A stretch of DNA of 64,000 nt from Roseiarcus sp963835955 (GTDB taxonomy: Bacteria > Pseudomonadota > Alphaproteobacteria > Rhizobiales > Beijerinckiaceae), in NCBI GenBank assembly GCA_963835955.1, contig CAWIHZ010000005.1, positions 434,001 to 498,000 of the forward strand. Reading direction: 5' to 3'. The notes under the pieces are model-generated. The model ran no database searches, was not told the DNA's origin, and saw only the letters and a program-made list of their open reading frames with translations. Shown in pieces: positions 1 to 9,470 of this stretch (position 1 is its first letter; the number at the start of each line of letters is the position of its first letter). The position numbers and the translations under genes were made by a program.

Positions 1-475
1 ATTTCACCACGCTCCTCACCGACGGCCACACGTCCTATCCTGGACTGACCGACTACCGGCACGATCCGCGCATCATCGGCAAAATGGCGGGACATGTTGT
101 CCTGCCGTGGATTTACCGAGCCTTCTCATTGATGAAGCGATGGAGCCTGGGCACGTATCACGGCCTGCGCCGCACGCACGTCGACACCTATCTCAATGAA
201 TTCGTCTTTCGCTACAATCGCCGCTTCCACCGGCATGTTTCGTTCGAAGCCTTGCTCGGGCTGGCCGCACATCATCCGCCTGCGAGCTACTGGGACATCG
301 TCAAACGAGACAATCCTCGAAAGGGCGTCCAAACGATCAGGCGAACGCCGCGCAGCCGCAAGACGGCCACCGGAATGCGACAGGATGGTGCGCCGTCAGC
401 CGCCGGCCACAATCAACCCATCAAACCAGTGCATCCACTACATATAGACGAGCCTGGGACAACGGGATAAGCCTC
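1..475 (+). mobile_element. IS1595-family element, partial copy A
   Basis: This is the 3' part of an insertion sequence nearly identical to the full copy at 956-2156 but in the opposite orientation. It ends at 475 with the same terminal sequence, GGGATAAGCCTC. Homology to the full copy begins around base 8; the first seven bases differ, so the copy is either truncated here or the sequence is unreliable at the window edge. Directly after it, the DGQHR-type gene resumes in the minus-strand frame at 476, so this copy interrupts that gene a second time. The 8-bp target duplicate would be GTCAGGAA (476-483); its partner lies outside the window. Confidence 0.85.
3..470 (+). pseudogene. IS1595-family transposase, 3' fragment
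   Basis: This open frame encodes the C-terminal part of the transposase found complete at 961-2067. It includes the LLTDGHTSYPG motif, which carries an acidic catalytic residue of the IS1595 DDE-like domain, and the conserved YLNEFVFRYNRRF segment. Over the overlap I see one clear amino-acid difference from the full copy, WIYRAF in place of WIHRAF. The N-terminal zinc ribbon and first catalytic Asp are outside the window or deleted, so this piece alone cannot be active. Confidence 0.8.
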
Positions 476-947
476 GTCAGGAAGATAGAGGTATCCAAAT
501 TGAATATCCTTATCTTCGCTTTTTAGTGCTAAATCGAAACGAGGTTTGCGCCGGAAGTTTAATAGAATTGAATTTGGAAAATAGCCACCACCGACTAAAA
601 ACTCGGAAATTTTCTTCAACCGACCTGGATTTACTAGCCGCTGATATGTTGGGGCAGATGTCGGGTCTCGCAAATCTCTGTGATTGACAAACGCAATGGG
701 CATTATGTCAGAGTACTTGCTCGAAAACGTATACGCTATCTTGCCGCCGATCTTCGTTTTCACGGCTGGAATCTTCTTATTTCCGAGCGCTGGAATTTCA
801 ATCCCCGGCAAGAATTCAGCCTTGAATTGCTGCCTTGCGGTCGAGCCAAGGGCCTTTGAGATTTCCTCAAAATAAGTTATCTCACGATCAGTTATGATGG
901 AAATGTTCAGTTCTTTGGCTCTGATCGAATCAGCTTGCGTTGTAGCA

Positions 948-955
948 ATATTATC
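948..955. repeat. Target-site duplication, left of IS1595 copy B
   Basis: ATATTATC occurs directly before the element end GAGGCTTATCCC and again directly after the other end at 2157-2164. IS1595-family elements typically make 8-bp duplications. Removing the element and one duplicate restores the interrupted reading frame. Confidence 0.9.
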
Positions 956-2156
956 GAGGCTTATCCCGTTGTCCCAGGCTCGTCTATATGTAGTGGATGC
1001 ACTGGTTTGATGGGTTGATTGTGGCCGGCGGCTGACGGCGCACCATCCTGTCGCATTCCGGTGGCCGTCTTGCGGCTGCGCGGCGTTCGCCTGATCGTTT
1101 GGACGCCCTTTCGAGGATTGTCTCGTTTGACGATGTCCCAGTAGCTCGCAGGCGGATGATGTGCGGCCAGCCCGAGCAAGGCTTCGAACGAAACATGCCG
1201 GTGGAAGCGGCGATTGTAGCGAAAGACGAATTCATTGAGATAGGTGTCGACGTGCGTGCGGCGCAGGCCGTGATACGTGCCCAGGCTCCATCGCTTCATC
1301 AATGAGAAGGCTCGGTGAATCCACGGCAGGACAACATGTCCCGCCATTTTGCCGATGATGCGCGGATCGTGCCGGTAGTCGGTCAGTCCAGGATAGGACG
1401 TGTGGCCGTCGGTGAGGAGCGTGGCTCCAGGCTTCACGTTGGCTCTCACGAAGGCCTCGATCGACGCCGCGGAATTGTCGGCGATCATAGCGAGGCGTAT
1501 TCGGCCGGAGCGCGTATCGAGGTATTTGGCGTGCTTGCGTCGCGGCTTGGGCTGATTGGTGTCGCGATCGATCACCTCGACGGCCCCGACGACGAGGATT
1601 TTGCCGGCATTGCCGCGCTCGAAGAAGGCGTCGCCTTCGCGGAAGGGAATTTCCGCCTGATCGACTTCGACGACGCCCTCCAAGGGATCGCGATCCGGGT
1701 CGACCATCGACCGGCGCAATTTCTGCGTCAGCAGCCAAGCGGTCTTGTAAGTGACGCCGAGTTGATCCTCCAATTGCCGCGCCGACATGCCGTTGGAATG
1801 TGTCGCCATGAGATGCGCCGCCCAGAACCACGTCGTCAGCGGCAGCTTGGAACGATGCATCACCGTTCCCGCCGTGGCTGAAGTCTGTCGACCGCAATCG
1901 AGGCATTCGTATGTGTACGCCCGGCTCTTCAGCGCCGCGGCGCGTTGCTCGCCGCAGCCGGGACAAACAAAACCCTTCGACCAACGCCGCTCCAACAAAA
2001 AGGCGGCGCAGCTCGTCTCGTCGGGAAACGTCTCTTGAAACTGCGAAAGCGATCGGCCCTTGGCCATTGCGCGCCCCGTCGCGGCCGCCTCGAACACCGA
2101 CTCAACTGCGCCCGCATACCACATCTAGGCCAACCTGGGACAGCGGGATAAGCCTC
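956..2156 (-). mobile_element. IS1595-family insertion sequence, full copy B (1201 bp)
   Basis: The element is bounded by inverted ends starting GAGGCTTATCCCG followed by (T/C)TGTCCCAG, and flanked by the 8-bp duplication ATATTATC. It carries one transposase gene on the minus strand. The clean duplication and the open transposase frame argue for a recent insertion. It interrupts the DGQHR-type gene. Copy A at the window start lies in inverse orientation about 480 bp away, so recombination between the two could invert the segment between them. Confidence 0.92.
961..2067 (-). CDS. IS1595-family transposase
   Basis: The protein has an N-terminal zinc ribbon (CPGCGEQ ... CLDCGRQ) and an ISXO2-like DDE-type catalytic domain with VEVDQAEIPF and LLTDGHTSYPG carrying acidic residues, then the conserved GTYHGLRRTHVDTYLNEFVF region. 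I chose the ATG at 2067 (MAKGRSLSQF), where similarity to typical IS1595 transposases would begin; an in-frame start at 2124 would add 19 residues. The length of about 368 residues fits the family. The stop lies only a few bases from the element end. The frame is intact. Confidence 0.85.
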   Translation of the reverse strand: MAKGRSLSQFQETFPDETSCAAFLLERRWSKGFVCPGCGEQRAAALKSRAYTYECLDCGRQTSATAGTVMHRSKLPLTTWFWAAHLMATHSNGMSARQLEDQLGVTYKTAWLLTQKLRRSMVDPDRDPLEGVVEVDQAEIPFREGDAFFERGNAGKILVVGAVEVIDRDTNQPKPRRKHAKYLDTRSGRIRLAMIADNSAASIEAFVRANVKPGATLLTDGHTSYPGLTDYRHDPRIIGKMAGHVVLPWIHRAFSLMKRWSLGTYHGLRRTHVDTYLNEFVFRYNRRFHRHVSFEALLGLAAHHPPASYWDIVKRDNPRKGVQTIRRTPRSRKTATGMRQDGAPSAAGHNQPIKPVHPLHIDEPGTTG

Positions 2157-2164
2157 ATATTATC
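2157..2164. repeat. Target-site duplication, right of IS1595 copy B
   Basis: This ATATTATC is the second copy of the duplicate at 948-955, directly adjoining the element end ...AAGCCTC. Confidence 0.9.
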
Positions 2165-2887
2165 AAGAGCAAATAACCATATGATTTTCGGCTTAAAATC
2201 TCGCCCGTAATGTGCGCGGATAGCGTCAGCAATGGGTTTCTTATTTGCCTGAAACTCAGCCAAATCTTTCTGCAATGATTTCTTTCTATAATCCTCCGAT
2301 GTCTTGCACTCCGCAATCACAACTGTTTCCGCGTCTTTTGCGAAGACGTCAATCTGCTTCGTTACCTCTCCCGCAACAGGGATTCGGAAATTACGACCTT
2401 CATTCAGTTCGGGGTAACCAAGCCTATACAAGCAGCACCAGAACCGGTCTTCAAGGATTTGGCCGCCGGAACGCTGTTTCCTCATGCGGACGCCAGTTTT
2501 CAGTGATCTGTGAATCAGCCATCCCTGCGCTTCATAGTCACTGATCGCCCCAGGCGTAACCATTTTCTCTTCGTAACGGCGATTTCGCACGCGGAACTCT
2601 GCTATCCGTGCCGTCGGTTCGGAGGCTATATTACTGAGCACCATCTTCTCACACCGAATCGAGTCATACTCGATTTTTTCGCGAGATGCGACTCAGGTGG
2701 TGCCGTCGGTCGTAGGACTCACTGAACAGCAGTGGATGCCTTTAGGAGCTCGAAAGCATCAAACGCCAAACAACTTTGGCTTTCTTCGTGGAACTCCTAA
2801 CAGGCATTCATCGAGAAATATAATCGGCGTCTCCCAATGGCTGCGGGACGCGCTGCTCAACTCAATCTTTGAAGTACCCTGCCCCCC

Positions 2888-3382
2888 TCAAAACGGAATG
2901 TCGTCGTCGATCGCGTCGCCGCCTCCGCCGCCCGACAGCGCCGGGCGGCGCTCGCTTGGCGAGGCGCGGGGGAAGTTCGCGCCGGCGGCGCGCTCCTCGT
3001 CCGGGAAGCTCTGGCGCCCCTCGCCGCCGCCGCGCGAATCGAGCAGCTGCAATTCGCCGCGGAAGCGCTGCAGCACGACCTCGGTCGTGTATTTGTCGGC
3101 CCCGCTCTGGTCCTGCCACTTGCGGGTCTGGAGCTGGCCCTCGACATAGACCTTGGTGCCCTTCTTGCAATATTGCTCGGCGACCTTGCCGAGGTTCTCG
3201 TTGAAAATCACGACGTTATGCCACTCGGTCCGTTCCTTGCGCTCGCCCGAGGTCTTGTCGCGCCAGGTCTCGGAGGTCGCGACCCGGAAGTTGACCACCT
3301 GATCGCCGGAATTGAGCCGCCGGACCTCGGGATCCGCGCCGAGATTGCCGACCAGAATGACTTTGTTGACGCTTCCCGCCAT
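2888..3382 (-). CDS. ssb: Single-stranded DNA-binding protein
   Basis: The 164-residue protein starts MAGSVNKVILVGNLG, has a complete OB fold (NLGADPEVR ... GDQVVNFRVATSE ... TEWHNVV), a Gly/Ser-rich disordered linker, and ends in the acidic tip DDDIPF that recruits replication and repair partners. The ATG at 3382 is preceded by GAGGAGAGG, a strong ribosome binding site; the longer open frame upstream is spurious. The gene is divergent from uvrA, and the SOS box between them suggests LexA control. Confidence 0.97.
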   Translation of the reverse strand: MAGSVNKVILVGNLGADPEVRRLNSGDQVVNFRVATSETWRDKTSGERKERTEWHNVVIFNENLGKVAEQYCKKGTKVYVEGQLQTRKWQDQSGADKYTTEVVLQRFRGELQLLDSRGGGEGRQSFPDEERAAGANFPRASPSERRPALSGGGGGDAIDDDIPF

Positions 3383-3588
3383 GATCCTCTCCTCGCCGCC
3401 GCCTCGGGGGCGCGCGGTCCTCTCGCTTTCACAACTCATAGCCCAAAGCGCGCGCCGCCGCGCGTCCCATCGCCCCGCGCCGGCACTTGTCCACAATCGC
3501 CGCGGCGAGCGCTTGGGAACCGGCGCCGCCGCGACTACATTAAGCTCAGACCCCAGGGCAGGGCGGCCGATGAGCGCGCCTTCCCAGC

Positions 3589-3603
3589 GTTCTTTGTTTG
3601 TTC
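3589..3603 (+). promoter_or_regulatory. Alphaproteobacterial SOS box (LexA site)
   Basis: The sequence GTTC-TTTGTTT-GTTC matches the alphaproteobacterial LexA direct repeat GTTC-N7-GTTC exactly. It sits 67 bp before the uvrA start and about 200 bp upstream of ssb, between the divergent genes, so it could control uvrA and possibly ssb. The motif is known from rhizobia and Rhodobacter; binding here is inferred. Confidence 0.85.
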
Positions 3604-3669
3604 TAGCATCGGCGCGGCGGCCGCGCAAGCCTGATTCGCAGCGTTCGCCGTTTCGTCTGAGGAGCCGTG

Positions 3670-6630
<2,961 letters not shown>

Positions 6631-6727
6631 GGGAGCAGGCTGCGTCGGCAAGGTCGCGACGACGACTTTACCGACAACGACTTTACCGAGACTGGCCGCG
6701 TCCGGGAAACGGATATACGATAGAATT

Positions 6728-7024
6728 ATGAAAAGGCGGGATGCAATCGCGGCTCTGAGGCGGCAAGCCGGTGCGGTGAAGGCGCTCGGCGCGACCGGGC
6801 TCTATATGTTCGGATCGACTGCACGCGATAAAGCGGCGTCCCAAAGCGATCTGGATCTCTTCATCGAATACGATCGCGGCAGCCATTTCTCTCTTGTCGA
6901 GTTGGTCGGCATCAAACAGCTCCTGGAGCGCAGGCTTGGCGTTCCTGTTGACATAACAACGCGGGACAGCCTGGACCCCCTGCTTCGGGACCGGATCGAG
7001 GCGTCGGCCGAGCGCGTCTTTTGA
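6728..7024 (+). CDS. Minimal nucleotidyltransferase (MNT) antitoxin
   Basis: This 98-residue protein carries the nucleotidyltransferase core MFGSTARDKAASQSDLDLFIEY, with the GS(T) motif and paired Asp residues of the DxD site, and a later VDITT strand supplying the third acidic residue. MNT proteins of this size pair with HEPN/HepT toxins and neutralise them, in characterised cases by adding AMP to the toxin. The stop overlaps the start of the HEPN gene by four bases, so translation is coupled. The pair lies between the uvrA end and a decayed duplicate of it. Confidence 0.88.
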   Translation: MKRRDAIAALRRQAGAVKALGATGLYMFGSTARDKAASQSDLDLFIEYDRGSHFSLVELVGIKQLLERRLGVPVDITTRDSLDPLLRDRIEASAERVF

Positions 7025-7374
7025 CCGAGCGGCTTGTTCGTCCTGCGCTTTTCGCCATTCTCGATGCGATCGAAGGCATGGAGCGGGCGGTTCGAGGCAA
7101 GACGGTCGACGATTTCGACAGCGATTGGCTTCTTCGCCATGGCGTACAACGCGGCGTTGAGATCGTGTCGGAGGCCGCTCGCCGCATACCGCCGGAGCTC
7201 CAAAAGCGTCAGCCGCAAATCCCCTGGGCGCAGATCATGGGTATCGGTAACGTTCTGCGGCATGACTACCATCGGGTTTCCGACAGATTGATTTGGAACG
7301 TCGTTCAAGAGCATCTGCCGCCTTTGAAGGCCGCCGTTTTGGAGATCGCGGTCGAACTGAAGGAACAGTCGTGA
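7021..7374 (+). CDS. HEPN (HepT/DUF86-like) toxin
   Basis: This 117-residue, mostly helical protein matches the HepT-like HEPN ribonuclease family, with AILDAIEGMERAVRGKTVDDF at the N-terminus and GNVLRHDYHRVSDRLIWNVV near the C-terminus. HEPN RNases use an R-x4-6-H motif. Here the family arginine just before NVL is a glycine (IGNVLRHDY), leaving the Arg directly next to the His; some HepT subgroups share this pattern, so activity is uncertain. Its start overlaps the MNT gene. As a pair they form a type VII (HepT/MntA) toxin-antitoxin or defence module. Confidence 0.85.
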   Translation: MTERLVRPALFAILDAIEGMERAVRGKTVDDFDSDWLLRHGVQRGVEIVSEAARRIPPELQKRQPQIPWAQIMGIGNVLRHDYHRVSDRLIWNVVQEHLPPLKAAVLEIAVELKEQS

Positions 7375-7389
7375 CTGGCGGCGCTCGTC

Positions 7390-7546
7390 ACGGGATCGAG
7401 CACAAACCTTGAAAGGGGGAAGGAAGTAGTGGAGCGGGGGACGCCCGAACAGATCGCGCGCAATGCGAAGAGCTACGCCGGCGCGTACCTGAAGCCGGTG
7501 CTGGCGCGGAAGGGGCGAAGAGAAGGCGGACGGCGGCGGAGTAGGG
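7390..7546 (+). pseudogene. Duplicated, decayed 3' end of uvrA
   Basis: The stretch from about 7429 to 7546 closely resembles the end of uvrA (about 6517-6633): both read ...ACGCCCGA(G/A)CAGATCGCGCG... through to GGCGGCGGAGTAGGGG. A shorter upstream match, GATCGAGCACAA followed by a leucine/lysine codon stretch, at about 7393 corresponds to uvrA near 6438, with the sequence between deleted. It cannot be translated as a useful protein. It marks the right border of the segment holding the MNT/HEPN pair and looks like the displaced original gene end. Confidence 0.8.
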
Positions 7547-7592
7547 GGTCGCGCGCGCTTCCGACTCAACGCGCCCAGCGCGGAGGACATTC

Positions 7593-8411
7593 ATGCCGAC
7601 CCTGCGCGTGAACGGATACGATATGGCCTACGTCGAGCGCGGGAAAGGCGCGTCGCTCGTCCTCGTCCATGGGACGCTCGGAGACTACCGCTCGTGGTCG
7701 CCGCAAATGCAGCCGTTTGGCGCGCGTTGCCGGACCATCGCCGTCAGCTTGCGGCATTGCTGGCCGGAGCGCTGGGATGGCGACGGCGACGATTTTACGG
7801 TCCAGCAGCATGAAAAGGACGTCGCGGCCTTCATCGCCGCGCTCGGCGCGGGACCCGCCCACCTGCTCGGCCACTCCCGGGGCGGGCACATCGCCTTCCG
7901 CGTCGCCCAGAACTTCCCCGATCGCGTGCGCAAGCTGGTCCTGGTCGAGCCCGGCGGCGCGCTGGACGCGAGCCTCGAGCCGCCGCGGCCGCCGAAAAAC
8001 CCGCCGCTCGCGCTCGGGCCCCTTTACGCCGAGGCCGCCGAGCGCATCCGCCGCGGCGAGGTCGACGAGGGTCTGGCGCCGACCATCGACGCGATCCACG
8101 GTCCCGGGGGGTGGGCCAGATTGCCCGAAGAGGCAAGGCGGCGGATGCGCGACAACGCCCGTACGCTGCTCGGGCAAATCAAGGAGCGGCGCGCGCCATT
8201 CACGCGCGCGGACGCCGAGGCTATCCGGGCGCCGACGCTGCTGATGGCGGGCGAACGCTCGCCGGAGCATTTCCATCGCATCCTCGACGGGCTCGAGAGC
8301 GCGCTGACGGACGTGCGGCGCGTGGTCATTCCCAACGCCTCGCACGGGTCGAATTTCGACAACCCGAAGGCTTTCAACCGCGAGGCGCTGGCGTTTCTCG
8401 ACGATCGGTAG
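7593..8411 (+). CDS. Alpha/beta-fold hydrolase
   Basis: This 272-residue protein has the oxyanion segment LVLVHGTLGDYRSW, the nucleophile elbow GHSRGG (Ser near residue 94), a cap region rich in Pro and Arg, an acidic strand after PTLLMAGERSPEHF, and a late His in NASHGSNFDNP. This is a complete Ser-Asp-His hydrolase layout. The substrate cannot be told from sequence; haloperoxidase-like or ester hydrolase activities are possible. It starts just after the duplicated uvrA end, so it may have been the normal uvrA neighbour before the insertion. Confidence 0.85.
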   Translation: MPTLRVNGYDMAYVERGKGASLVLVHGTLGDYRSWSPQMQPFGARCRTIAVSLRHCWPERWDGDGDDFTVQQHEKDVAAFIAALGAGPAHLLGHSRGGHIAFRVAQNFPDRVRKLVLVEPGGALDASLEPPRPPKNPPLALGPLYAEAAERIRRGEVDEGLAPTIDAIHGPGGWARLPEEARRRMRDNARTLLGQIKERRAPFTRADAEAIRAPTLLMAGERSPEHFHRILDGLESALTDVRRVVIPNASHGSNFDNPKAFNREALAFLDDR

Positions 8412-8544
8412 AGGCGGCGGCGACGGAGAAAGCGGCCGCCGCCGCGCAAATCCGGAGGGGCGAATCAGGCGCTTGGCGCCCGCCGCCGAAAGTCTGATTG
8501 TCGGGCCGCGGTCATCGGGAGAAGCTGGAACCCGGGAGGACGCC

Positions 8545-9342
8545 ATGCCGGCCGAACAGTTTCGCATCGACTACGCGCTGAAGCTCGTCGACGCCTTCGC
8601 GCCGGGCGGGCATGAGATCGGCTTCGCCCGCATCGCGCGCAGCGACGTCGTCGACGGCCTCAGGGTGCGGATCGCCGATCCGTCGAAACAGAACCAGTCG
8701 GCCGCCAGCCTGTGCGGGCCGGCCGCGTTCCTCTATTGCCTGCTCGAAGAGCACCCGGAAATCTACGCCCAATATGTGATCGACCTTTACAAGACCGGCG
8801 AGGGGCGCCTCGGCAAACTGCATGTCAAGCCGAGTTCCGGCTGCCGCGCCTATCTGCCCCCGGCGAACAAGATCCATCCGGTCGACTGGATCGCGCTGGC
8901 GAGCCTGCGCGATTCGGAAAACACTCTGCTCGACTATTCCTCCGCCGACGACACCGCGGCCGGCATCACCATGCCGCACAGCCTGGCCGCCTGGTTCAAC
9001 AAGCTCGGCTGGCGCGGCGTCCGCAACGACACCAATTCGTTCTTCCTCAAGGGGCGCGACGACGTCGACGCCTGCGCGCGCGACTTCGATCACGACCGCC
9101 GCGTCTGCCTGTTCATCAACATGCAGATGCTGGACCCGCTCAAATTCGCCCACCATTCGGTGACCCCCAACCATTGGGTGGTGCTGACCAAGAAGATGAC
9201 GGTGCAGAACAACACGGTCAAATTCGGCGTCTACACCTGGGGCGAGCTTCGCGACATCCCGCGCGCCGGCGCCTATCCGCTCGGCGGCTTCTATCGCAAC
9301 TTCTACGGCTACGTGTCCTCGACCCCGACCTACGGGTTTTGA
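8545..9342 (+). CDS. Hypothetical protein, papain-like cysteine peptidase fold suspected
   Basis: I do not recognise a named family. The 265-residue protein has SLCGPAAFLYCLLEE with Cys57 at the start of a helix and TPNHWVVLTKK with His210 before a beta strand, the order and local pattern seen in papain-like and C39-type cysteine peptidases or transglutaminase-fold amidases. No signal peptide is visible. The ATG at 8545 follows GGGAGGA at a good distance; an earlier in-frame start is unlikely. Peptidase activity is inference from the Cys/His pattern alone. The protein ends in aromatic residues (NFYGYVSSTPTYGF). Confidence 0.6.
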   Translation: MPAEQFRIDYALKLVDAFAPGGHEIGFARIARSDVVDGLRVRIADPSKQNQSAASLCGPAAFLYCLLEEHPEIYAQYVIDLYKTGEGRLGKLHVKPSSGCRAYLPPANKIHPVDWIALASLRDSENTLLDYSSADDTAAGITMPHSLAAWFNKLGWRGVRNDTNSFFLKGRDDVDACARDFDHDRRVCLFINMQMLDPLKFAHHSVTPNHWVVLTKKMTVQNNTVKFGVYTWGELRDIPRAGAYPLGGFYRNFYGYVSSTPTYGF

Positions 9343-9365
9343 GGCGGGCGGCGGCGCGGCGCTTC

Positions 9366-9466
9366 CGTCATTGCGAGGAGCGAAAGCGACGAAGCAATCC
9401 ACGTCGTCATAGGGCTGCGGCCGTGGCCCTGGAGTGCTTCGCTTAAGCTCGCAATGACGGGCGCTC
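9366..9466. repeat. Intergenic palindromic element (GTCATTGCGAG type)
   Basis: This roughly 100-bp element is bounded by the inverted sequences CGTCATTGCGAG and CTCGCAATGACG and contains CGAAGCAATCC opposite GGAGTGCTTCG. Such elements are frequent between genes in Bradyrhizobium and related bacteria and can fold into a long hairpin. It lies between convergent genes and may act as a bidirectional terminator or mRNA end. Confidence 0.75.
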
Positions 9467-9470
9467 AACC

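Larger units (their letters stand above)
476..2644 (-). pseudogene. DGQHR-type protein with PD-(D/E)XK-like N-terminus, split by two IS copies
   Basis: Removing the IS at 956-2156 joins two open frames into one: the N-terminal part (2644 down to 2157) ends ...WLFALDN and continues as IATTQADSIRAKELNIS from 955 downwards. The N-terminal part contains QIDVFAKDAETVVIAECK, a D...E-x-K core like PD-(D/E)XK nucleases. The later part contains YQRLVNPGRLKKI and GGYFPNSILLNF, then FGYLYLPD, a pattern preceding the DGQHR motif in DndB-like/DGQHR proteins. The DGQHR signature itself would lie beyond the second IS (476) and is not visible, so the family call is inference. Related families occur in DNA-modification and defence islands. 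The ATG at 2644 is the first start; another lies 27 codons downstream. The gene is inactive as it stands. Confidence 0.65.

Noticed and set aside
2888..3628. Longer N-terminal version of Ssb starting at 3628
   Set aside because: The extra 82 residues are low-complexity, overlap the uvrA promoter and SOS box, and a strong ribosome binding site precedes the ATG at 3382.
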